DNA of 64,000 nt, taken from contig CASGGR010000035.1 of NCBI GenBank assembly GCA_949318235.1, positions 372,001 to 436,000 on the forward strand. The letters run 5' to 3'. Source of the DNA: Ecdyonurus torrentis (lineage: Eukaryota; Arthropoda; Insecta; Ephemeroptera; Heptageniidae). A program made the translations under genes and the position numbers. Positions 1-7,759 of this stretch are shown one piece after another. The notes under the pieces were generated by a model. That model did no database searches and was not told the DNA's origin. It worked only from the letters and a program-made list of their open reading frames with translations. The first letter of the stretch is position 1, and every line of letters begins with the position of its first letter.

Positions 1-2660
1 TGCAAATAAAACTCATGTGATCTAGTGTTGCGTGAATGTACTGAGCTCATTAAAGTAAACATGCGCTTAAGATAATTAGGTTGACATGAACGTAATATTT
101 TATAAACAAAACAGATTAAATTAAATTCTCTGCGCTCACCTATGCGCATCCAATTTAGTTGTTTATAATAGTCAGACACGTGATCAAATTTCCTTAAATT
201 AAAAACATAACGAACACATGCATTGAGAAGTTTGTCAAGTTTAGCTTCATTTTCACAGGTAACATTACAAAAGACCACATCACAATAGTCAAAATGAGGG
301 ATAACCAATGAGTTTACAAGCTTAATTCTTGTATTAAGAGGAGTATCACGTCTAAATTTATACAGCTGGTTTAAAGCACCATAAACCTTCTGCGAAACTG
401 AGACAATTTGTCTGTTCCAGGACAATGTACTATCCATAAAAATACCCAAATTCTTAACATTGTGTGAGAATTCAATATTTATACCATTTAATACAGGATA
501 GCTAACCTCAATTTCCGCAAGTTTTTTCATCATACCCTTGGTCCCAAAAATTATTGCTTGCGTTTTGCTAGCATTGAGCTGTAAACCATGCATAATAGAC
601 CATGTAAATATTGCGGCAAGATCATTATTAATTTTGTTAATAGCATCATTAATACTATTTAGAGTTGTTTTAATATAAATTTGAGTATCATCAGCATACA
701 TATGGCATTTACAATGTTTTAAACAGTCAGGTATGTCGTAAGCGTAAAGGGCAAAAAGTAGCGGTGACAGGGAACTGCCTTGAGGTAAACTACACACATT
801 GATAGGTTCTGAAATATTTTTATTATTACCCAACACTTTTTGGCTTCTATCACTTAAATAAGATTTAAACCAGGCTATACAAGAATCAGAGAAATTCATG
901 CTTTTCAATTTAGATAATAAAATTTCAGGGACCACCGAATCAAAAGCTTTAGAGAAGTCCAAAAGAAGCAATATAGTGTACTCCTTAGTTTCAAATGCAG
1001 TCATAATATCATTTGTTATTTTGAGTAAGGCAGTACAACAACTATGTTTCTTCCGAAAGCCAGATTGAAATTCATGTAATAAATTATTATCCTCTACATA
1101 ACAAGTGACTTGTTCACATACAATTTTTTCTAACGCTTTTGATATGACACACAATAGACTGATAGGGCGTACATCACAGATTTCTTTTACTACACTTTTC
1201 TTTGGCAAAGGTATGATAAGCGCTTCTTTCCATAAACGAGGAAAAACACCATTTTGTAAAGAAAAATTGAAAATGTGTGTAAGTGAAGGCAACAAAATAT
1301 CGATAATAGGTTTTAGCATTTTAATAGCAATGCCATCGACACCTTGAGATTCAGATGCAATAGCTAAAATGGTGTTTTTAATTTTAATAGGCTCAATGAA
1401 CTTAAAGTATAATTTTTCACCTTTATTTGATATATCACGATTGGCATACTGAGCTGAAACTTTGCGTATTTCGTCATCACTAATGTTAATTTTATTAGTA
1501 AATGATTTGTTTAAATCATTAACATCGAAATTAATAGCCGATTCTTTGGATTTAACCAGACCAAGAGATTTCAAATTTTTCCACATGGCTGAGGCATTAG
1601 ATTTGATAGTTAATTTAGTGTGCAAAAATTTACGTAAAGAGTTGCGTATCATTTGCTTAACTTTGTTTCTAATATTACGAAAATGAAGAAAATCATACTT
1701 AGATTTAGTTTTATGACATTTGACACGCAACTTATCACGTTTCTTCATCATTTGCTTAATATCATCACCAATCCACGGCAGCCTTGGTTTACAAACTCTG
1801 ATCGATTTAAGAGGCGCGTGATTATCATACAACTTAATAAGAAAGTTATTGAACATGAGCACTTTATCATTAATACTATACTCAAACATTATATTATGCC
1901 ACTGAATATTAAACGCATCTTCAACAAGGTTTTCATAATTAATTTTAGAGTAGTCGCGGAATGTAATAAATTTTGGTTTTGGTGTGGGTACTGATAAAGG
2001 ATATATAGCGTATACAATATCATGATTACAGACTCCATTAAGGTTTCCATACTCAGTTACATTCACATCATTTTTAGTGACAATTACATCTAGGGATGAA
2101 TGACACAAAAGGTTGGTTATCCTGCTAACATAATGATACGTGTCTCTTATAGGGAGAAATTGCAAGTTTAAACCAGAGATAGTGTCCTTTAGATTACATG
2201 CCTGAGTATCATTATTATTTAAATTTACATTCCAGTCTCCAGTTAGAAAAACATGATCATAACCTGGTAATAGGGCTTCTAATTCATTCAAGAATAATTT
2301 AGATGAGTCACCCTCAGGTGGGCGATAAAAGCAGCCTAAAAGACATTTAATGTTCTTAAAACTAAATTGCAAAAATATGAACTCATTGCTATTACACACG
2401 TTGCTATCAGAAACTTTAATTACTTTGACATCAAATTTTTTATGAATATACACAGCTACACCACCCCCCTTTTGTGAAGTTTTCCTGTCATTTCGAAATA
2501 AGTTATATTCATTTATTTCATAGCTTACATTAGAATCAATTTCTTTTAACCAAGTTTCAGAGATACAAACAATATCAAACTTCGACTGATTAAAAAGAAT
2601 TTTTATTTCAATAATGTTGCTCTTAAGCGATTGAGCATTTAAATGGCAAATTTTTAGCAT
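1..2660 (-). CDS. LINE ORF2: APE-type endonuclease plus reverse transcriptase, truncated by the window edge
   Basis: I reverse-translated this frame by hand for 886 codons and found no stop or frameshift. The ATG at 2660-2658 directly precedes the endonuclease start (MLKICHLNAQSL, metal-ligand Asn8). Endonuclease marks in order: SETWL with Glu35, FYRPP at 111-115, GDWN at 141-144 (Asp142, Asn144), SLDVI at 189-193, and NHD at 212-214 with the expected His213. A PWI motif lies at 295-297. The reverse transcriptase follows: GVDGI 440-444, RPISLL 498-503, QSGFR 532-536, motif A LDFSKAFDSV 567-576, PQGSSLSP 626-633, and YADDTQIY 655-662 with the catalytic Asp pair 657-658. The thumb-like region continues to NTR at 878-880, usually close to the C-terminus of CR1/L2-type proteins, so probably only a few dozen residues are missing. 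The product would nick target DNA and prime reverse transcription of the element RNA. No RNase H domain is visible. Confidence 0.95.
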   Translation of the reverse strand, partial: MLKICHLNAQSLKSNIIEIKILFNQSKFDIVCISETWLKEIDSNVSYEINEYNLFRNDRKTSQKGGGVAVYIHKKFDVKVIKVSDSNVCNSNEFIFLQFSFKNIKCLLGCFYRPPEGDSSKLFLNELEALLPGYDHVFLTGDWNVNLNNNDTQACNLKDTISGLNLQFLPIRDTYHYVSRITNLLCHSSLDVIVTKNDVNVTEYGNLNGVCNHDIVYAIYPLSVPTPKPKFITFRDYSKINYENLVEDAFNIQWHNIMFEYSINDKVLMFNNFLIKLYDNHAPLKSIRVCKPRLPWIGDDIKQMMKKRDKLRVKCHKTKSKYDFLHFRNIRNKVKQMIRNSLRKFLHTKLTIKSNASAMWKNLKSLGLVKSKESAINFDVNDLNKSFTNKINISDDEIRKVSAQYANRDISNKGEKLYFKFIEPIKIKNTILAIASESQGVDGIAIKMLKPIIDILLPSLTHIFNFSLQNGVFPRLWKEALIIPLPKKSVVKEICDVRPISLLCVISKALEKIVCEQVTCYVEDNNLLHEFQSGFRKKHSCCTALLKITNDIMTAFETKEYTILLLLDFSKAFDSVVPEILLSKLKSMNFSDSCIAWFKSYLSDRSQKVLGNNKNISEPINVCSLPQGSSLSPLLFALYAYDIPDCLKHCKCHMYADDTQIYIKTTLNSINDAINKINNDLAAIFTWSIMHGLQLNASKTQAIIFGTKGMMKKLAEIEVSYPVLNGINIEFSHNVKNLGIFMDSTLSWNRQIVSVSQKVYGALNQLYKFRRDTPLNTRIKLVNSLVIPHFDYCDVVFCNVTCENEAKLDKLLNACVRYVFNLRKFDHVSDYYKQLNWMRIGERREFNLICFVYKILRSCQPNYLKRMFTLMSSVHSRNTRSHEFYL

Positions 2661-2779
2661 ATCGTGAAACTTGAGACATAAATTTTTAATAGAAAATATT
2701 GTATCACTGTTTTTAGTTTTAAACTTATTTATTTTTGCAACACATTTTTTGAATTTTGATTTAGAAATATTTTTCGGTA
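2661..2779 (-). other. ORF1-ORF2 spacer, open in the ORF2 frame
   Basis: These 119 nt separate the ORF1 TAA (2782-2780) from the ORF2 ATG. The ORF2 frame is open upstream of that ATG for 64 codons, back to an in-frame TAA at 2855-2853, so it overlaps the last 24 or so codons of ORF1 in a different frame. This stretch contains no in-frame ATG. ORF2 is therefore either started at 2660 by reinitiation or internal entry, or made as an extension of ORF1 by a frameshift in the overlap. The sequence does not decide between these; ATG 2660 is preferred because the endonuclease fold begins right there. Confidence 0.6.
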
Positions 2780-3760
2780 TTACAGAGGTCTCTGCCGGGA
2801 CCCTTTGCCTTTTGATCCCCTCGGCCGGGGGGCAGCTCCGTTTCCCGACCCCTTACTTGTGACACTGCTGAGACTGTCACTACGTTCCAGCGATATAGGC
2901 TCTTTAATCAAATCAGTTAAATTTTTAGAGATCAGTTGATCATAAGATATTTTTTGATCATTGATCAAAAGAAAGTGCCTAAATTTTTTAACATTTTTAA
3001 CTCCTAAGTTTTTAGCCTCAACAAATTTTTTATGTATTGTAGATTTTTGTTCTCGAGCCTTTACAGTAAGATCATCAGATATACTAAATTCTGTGTCTTT
3101 TAAGAGCGAGACATTTTTAAATAGTTGCATTTTATTCCTGAGATGAACTAGAGACAAGAGAATAGGACGATTTCCACTTTTGTTACCAAGTCTTTTACAC
3201 AAATTAATATCGTTGAGACATAAATCTACATGTAAATTTGTTTTGCAAAAATCTATAATAGTATTATATGTATTTTCATTATCATCGCCATCAACAGACA
3301 AAGCAGGTATGTTAAAAAACAGTACATTATTTTTCCTATTATTATCCTCCAAAACATCAATTTTAGCTTCCAGGCCTGAAATAGTTTTATTTGCGTTAGA
3401 GAGTTCAACTTGAAGATTGGTGACCATGTCTCGCAAACCTGAAACTTCTTTGGTAAGTTCATTAATGGAACTATTTACCTTACTGATAGAATCAGTAACT
3501 GCAAGTGTTGTATTTGCTGAAGCAGCTGTAATCAAGTTTGCTATGGCATCTAAAGTTACTTCAGGAGGGGTGGGGGGTCCAGGGTTCCTCTCAACACAAG
3601 CACTGGTAAGTAAGACTGTTAAAATACAAGACAAAATACAAATTTGAATGAACATAGGACCATTATTTTTAGTTTTAGAACGAAGTTTCCCTCTATTTCT
3701 AACGTTGCCACCAGAGAAAAGTCCAATTCTGGCTCTCCAATTAGAAAGAAAATCCCCCAT
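2780..3760 (-). CDS. LINE ORF1: 2A-bearing coiled-coil, RRM-like RNA-binding protein (326 aa)
   Basis: The frame opens at ATG 3760-3758 (MGDFLSNW) and ends at TAA 2782-2780. Residues 1-35 are polar and basic. Met36-Ala54 is a strongly hydrophobic run, followed at once by CVERNPGP (55-62), a 2A-like ribosome-skipping motif that would release at Gly61/Pro62. A Pro-rich linker (PPTPPE) follows, then heptad-like sequence from about 90 to 144 typical of a coiled coil. A region resembling the LINE ORF1 RRM and C-terminal domain comes next (NNVLFFNIP near 144-152, RPILLSL from 198, ISDDL near 227, FLLIN near 263-267). The tail (300-326) is Gly/Lys/Arg rich. No CCHC knuckle, PHD finger or esterase domain is seen. 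Such proteins bind element RNA as trimers or multimers and act as chaperones in the retrotransposition particle. Upstream in-frame TTG at 3769 would add three residues, but ATG 3760 is the ordinary start. Confidence 0.9.
   Translation of the reverse strand: MGDFLSNWRARIGLFSGGNVRNRGKLRSKTKNNGPMFIQICILSCILTVLLTSACVERNPGPPTPPEVTLDAIANLITAASANTTLAVTDSISKVNSSINELTKEVSGLRDMVTNLQVELSNANKTISGLEAKIDVLEDNNRKNNVLFFNIPALSVDGDDNENTYNTIIDFCKTNLHVDLCLNDINLCKRLGNKSGNRPILLSLVHLRNKMQLFKNVSLLKDTEFSISDDLTVKAREQKSTIHKKFVEAKNLGVKNVKKFRHFLLINDQKISYDQLISKNLTDLIKEPISLERSDSLSSVTSKGSGNGAAPRPRGSKGKGSRQRPL
3575..3655 (-). other. 2A-like signal segment of ORF1 (hydrophobic run plus CVERNPGP)
   Basis: Codons 36-62 of ORF1. 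The segment starts with its own Met (ATG 3655-3653), runs through about 18 hydrophobic residues (FIQICILSCILTVLLTSA) and ends in CVERNPGP, with NPGP encoded at 3586-3575. The canonical 2A core is D-(V/I)-E-x-N-P-G-P; here Val, Glu, Asn, Pro, Gly and Pro are all kept but the first Asp is Cys. In known 2A peptides the chain is released after Gly and translation resumes at Pro. In some invertebrate LINEs the 2A is joined to an N-terminal signal sequence in just this way. Whether this Cys version skips, and how efficiently, cannot be read from sequence. Confidence 0.75.
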
Positions 3761-4015
3761 TATAGTCAAAAATCAATCCAATTGGTTAATCAATAAAGAT
3801 TATAATCACTCAGAATAAATATGTATACAAAGTTCCTCTGAAAGTCCAGCCACATATACTTTGTCCAAACCTCCTGGCAATTAGGCAACTTTTTAAGCAG
3901 CTGAGCAAGGCAGTCAGTATAACTCACAGGCGCCAAAACATCATCCAAGCCGCCTGGCTAGTACACAACTTGTCTAGCAGCGGTGCCCAAGGTCAGTATG
4001 CCTCTTTGTCCAATA
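3761..4015 (-). other. LINE 5' UTR with uORF
   Basis: This is the region upstream of ORF1 on the minus strand. It holds one short upstream ORF, from ATG 3855-3853 to TGA ending at 3790 (21 codons beginning MWLDFQRN), which closes 29 nt before the ORF1 ATG. No other ATG lies between that uORF and ORF1. Its distal half is an imperfect 80-bp duplication described separately. The 5' end of the transcript cannot be placed with confidence. Confidence 0.55.
3863..4010 (-). repeat. Imperfect ~80-bp tandem repeat in the LINE 5' UTR
   Basis: Two similar blocks lie head to tail. CCTGGC occurs at 3873-3878 and again at 3953-3958 (offset 80), and GTCAGTAT at 3913-3920 and 3992-3999 (offset 79). Between them the copies share a patchy match around AGCAGC/AGCAGCGG and CAACTT. 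Tandem 5' UTR units are known in several LINE families, where they act as promoter monomers. A promoter role here is inference. Confidence 0.55.
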
Positions 4016-4275
4016 AGGTACCAATATAAGACTCCAGATGGCGGCACAAGCCGATATGCAAAAAGAGAAAAAGGTGTGGCGAGCAAAATGCCGTCTATTA
4101 AAAATGAACAAAACAGTAATATCACCTCAAAGCGTGTAGGAGCTTGCAGGCCGACTAGATCAGAACGTAGATTGAATATTCGTAGATCTTGTGATTATAT
4201 TTTAATTGATGAAACGCTGCTACTAATAATAAAAAAACTGAAAAAAACTGCAGAGTAAGTTTTCAGGTGTCCAGT
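4016..4275. other. Unassigned segment between LINE 5' UTR and satellite
   Basis: This 260-bp piece resembles neither the satellite nor recognisable LINE coding sequence. On the plus strand an open frame runs from ATG 3998 to a TAA ending at 4258 (86 codons, basic and Ser/Arg-rich, ending KKLKKTAE); a second frame starts at 4038 in a good initiation context (MAAQADMQKEKK, 33 codons to 4139). Neither matches a family I recognise. The segment ends in two A-rich units (AAAAAAACTG-like, about 4230-4250) and a GTAAGT at 4255-4260 resembling a 5' splice site. It could be more LINE 5' UTR, flanking host DNA or a fragment of another element. Confidence 0.4.
4035..4045 (+). promoter_or_regulatory. YY1-like motif (CAGATGGCGGC)
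   Basis: The sequence closely fits the animal YY1 consensus AANATGGCGGC, differing at its first base. YY1 sites near the 5' end of human L1 help set the transcription start. Its position just upstream of the LINE 5' UTR makes an initiator role possible, but one short motif in unaligned sequence is weak evidence. Confidence 0.2.
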
Positions 4276-7200
4276 ATGCGCCGATCTCAGAATCCAATGC
4301 TGCTATTTAAAAAATTTTAACTCTTATAGTTTTTGAGAAAAACGAGTTTTTATCCTTCAAACAAAAGTTCATGTAATCAAGAAAATAAAGAATGATTCTT
4401 ATGTGAAAAAATGTGCCGAAACCAATAATGCTATTTAAAAAATTTTAACTCTTATAGTTTTTGAGATAATCGAGTTTTTAATCTGTAAACAAAAGTTTAT
4501 GTAATCAAGTAAATAAGGAGTGATTCTTATGTGAAAAAATGCGCAGAATCCAATGGTGCTAGATAAAAAATTTTAACTCTTATAGTTTTTGAGATAATCG
4601 AGTTTTTAATCTGTAAACAAAAGTTCATGTAATCAAGTAAATAAGGAGTGATTCTTATGTGAAAAAATGTGCCGAAACCAATGGTGCTAGAAAAAAATAT
4701 TTACTTTTATAGTTTTTGAGAAAAACGAGTTTTTATCCTTCAAACAAAAGTTCATGTAATCAAGAAAATAAGGAGTGATTCTTATGTGAAAAAATGTGCC
4801 GAAACCAATGGTGCTAAATAAAAAATTTTAACTCTTATAGTTTTTGAGATATTCGAGTTTTTAATCTGTAAACAAAAGTTCATGTAATCAAGTAAATTAG
4901 GAGTGATTCTTATGTGAAAAAATGCGCAGAATCCAATGGTGCTAGATAAAAAATTTTAACTCTTATAGTTTTTGAGATATTCGAGTTTTTAATCTGTAAA
5001 CAAAAGTTCATGTAATCAAGTAAATAAGGAATGATTCTTATGTGAAAAAATGCGCCGAATCCAATGGTGCTAAATAAAAAATTTTAACTTTTATAGTTTT
5101 TGAGAAAAACGAGTTTTTATCCTTCAAACAAAAGTTCATGTAATCAAGAAAAAAAGGAGTGATTCTTATGTGAAAAAATGTGCCGAAACCAATTATGCTA
5201 GTTAAAAAATTTCAACTCTTATAGTTTTTGAGATAATCGAGTTTTTAATCTGTAAACAAAAGTTCATGTAATCAAGTAAATAAGGAGTGATTCTTATGTG
5301 AAAAAATGCGCAGAATCCAATGGTGCTAAATAAAAAATTTTAACTCTTATAGTTTTTGAGAAAAACGAGTTTTTATCCTTCAAACAAAAGTTCATGTAAT
5401 CAAAAAAATAAGTAGTGATTCTTATGTGAAAAAATGCGCCAAATCCAATGGTGCTAGTTAAAAAATTTTAACTTTTATAGTTTTTGAGAAAAACGAGTTT
5501 TTATCCTTCAAACAAGAGTTCATGTAATCAAGAAAATAAGGAGTGATTCTTATGTGACAAAATGTGCCGAAACCAATGGTGCTAGATAAAAAATTTTAAC
5601 TCTTATAGTTTTTGAGATATTCGCCTTTTTAATCTGTAAACATAAGTCCATGTAATCAAGTAAATAAGGAATGATTCTTATGTGAAAAAATGCGCCGAAT
5701 CCAATGGTGCTAAATAAAAAATTTTAACTTTTATAGTTTTTGAGAAAAACGAGTTTTTATCCTTCAAACAAAAGTTCATGTAATCAAGAAAATAAGGAGT
5801 GATTCTTATGTGAAAAAATGCGCCAAATCCAATGGTGCTAGATAAAAAATTTTAACTCTTAAAGTTTTTGAGATATTCGAGTTTTTAATCTGTAAACAAA
5901 AGTTCATGTAATCAAGTAAATGAGGAGTGATTCTTATGTGAAAAAATGCGCAGAATCCAATGGTGCTAGATAAAAAATTTTAACTCTTATAGTTTTTGAG
6001 ATATTCGAGTTTTTAATCTGTAAACAAAAGTTCATGTAATCAAGTAAATAAGGAGTGATTCTTATGTGAAAAAATGTGCCGAAACCAATGGTGCTAGAAA
6101 AAAAATTTTAACTCTTATAGTTTTTGAGATATTCGAGTTTTTATCCTTCAAACAAAAATTCATGTAATCAAGTAAATGAGGAGTGATTCTTATGTGAAAA
6201 AATGCGCAGAATCCAATGGTGCTAGATAAAAAATTTTAACTCTTATAGTTTTTGAGATATTCGAGTTTTTAATCTGTAAACAAAAGTTCATGTAATCAAG
6301 AAAATTAGGAGTGATTCTTATGTGAAAAAATGCGCAGAATCCAATGCTGCTATTTAAAAAATTTTAACTCTTATAGTTTTTGAGATAATCGAGTTTTTAA
6401 TCTGTAAACAAAAGTTCATGTAATCAAGTAAATAAGGAGTGATTCTTATGTGAAAAAATGTGCCGAAACCAATGGTGCTAGAAAAAAAATTTTAACTCTT
6501 ATAGTTTTTGAGATATTCGAGTTTTTATCCTTCAAACAAAAATTCATGTAATCAAGTAAATGAGGAGTGATTCTTATGTGAAAAAATGCGCAGAATCCAA
6601 TGGTGCTAGATAAAAAATTTTAACTCTTATAGTTTTTGAGATATTCGAGTTTTTAATCTGTAAACAAAAGTTCATGTAATCAAGTAAAGTAGGAGTGATT
6701 CTTATGTGAAAAAATGCGCAGAATCCAATGCTGCTATTTAAAAAATTTTAACTCTTATAGTTTTTGAGATAATCGAGTTTTTAATCTGTAAACAAAAGTT
6801 TATGTAATCAAGTAAATAAGGAGTGATTCTTATGTAAAAAAATGCGCAGAATCCAATGGTGCTAGATAAAAAATTTTAACTCTTATAGTTTTTGAGATAA
6901 TCGAGTTTTTAATCTGTAAACAAAAGTTCATGTAATCAAGTAAATAAGGAGTGATTCTTATGTGAAAAAATGTGCCGAAACCAATGGTGCTAGAAAAAAA
7001 TTTTAACTTTTATAGTTTTTGAGAAAAACGAGTTTTTATCCTTCAAACAAAAGTTCATGTAATCAAGAAAATAAGGAGTGATTCTTATGTGAAAAAATGT
7101 GCCGAAACCAATGGTGCTAAATAAAAAATTTTAACTCTTATAGTTTTTGAGATATTCGAGTTTTTAATCTGTAAACAAAAGTTCATGTAATCAAGTAAAT

Positions 7201-7759
7201 TAGTAGTGATTCTTATGTGAATAAATGCGCAGAATCCAATGGTGCTAGATAAAAAATTTTAACTCTTATAGTTTTTGAGATATTCGAGTTTTTAATCTGT
7301 AAACAAAAGTTCATGTAATCAAGTAAATAAGGAATGATTCTTATGTGAAAAAATGCGCCGAATCCAATGGTGCTAAATAAAAAATTTTAACTTTTATAGT
7401 TTTTGAGAAAAACGAGTTTTTATCCTTCAAACAAAAGTTCATGTAATCAAGAAAAAAAGGAGTGATTCTTATGTGAAAAAATGTGCCGAAACCAATTATG
7501 CTATTTAAAAAATTTCAACTCTTATAGTTTTTGAGATAATCGAGTTTTTAATCTGTAAACAAAAGTTCATGTAATCAAGTAAATAAGGAGTGATTCTTAT
7601 GTGAAAAAATGCGCAGAATACAATGGTGCTAGATAAAAAATTTTAACTCTAATAGTTTTTGAGAAAAACGAGTTTTTATCCTTCAAACAAAAGTTCATGT
7701 AATCAAAAAAATAAGGAGTGATTCTTATGTGAAAAAATGCGCCAAATCCAATGGTGCTA

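Larger units (their letters stand above)
1..4015 (-). mobile_element. Non-LTR retrotransposon (LINE), CR1/L2/jockey-like, 5' UTR to near the end of ORF2; 3' end outside window
   Basis: The element reads right to left: 5' UTR (about 4015-3761), ORF1 (3760-2780), a 119-nt spacer, then ORF2 (2660 to the left edge). ORF2 carries an APE-type endonuclease followed by a reverse transcriptase with a YADD active site, and ORF1 is a coiled-coil/RRM-like protein. This architecture is that of the CR1/L2/jockey group of LINEs. Both ORFs are open throughout, so the copy is young or under selection. The 3' UTR and terminal repeats lie beyond position 1. The 5' boundary is uncertain: duplicated 5' UTR sequence reaches about 4000-4015, and the segment from there to 4275 may or may not belong to the element. 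Clade assignment within the group is inferred from motifs, not from a tree. Confidence 0.9.

Noticed and set aside
1105..1994. Plus-strand open frames of 74-113 codons opposite ORF2 (1105-1347, 1462-1686, 1653-1994)
   Set aside because: They are antisense to the continuous ORF2 reading frame and show no family features.
2671..3647. Small frames overlapping ORF1 on both strands (2671-2862, 2961-3146, 3180-3413, 3417-3647 plus; 3253-3462 minus)
   Set aside because: They are other-frame shadows of ORF1, which carries all recognisable protein features.
3761..3769. TTG at 3769 as ORF1 start
   Set aside because: It would add only three residues; the ATG at 3760 is a normal start, and no reason for a non-ATG start is visible.
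4255..4275. Short intron signal (GTAAGT followed by TTTTCAG)
   Set aside because: The donor-like and acceptor-like sequences are only a few bases apart, too close for an intron. Only the donor-like GTAAGT is mentioned, as a weak observation.
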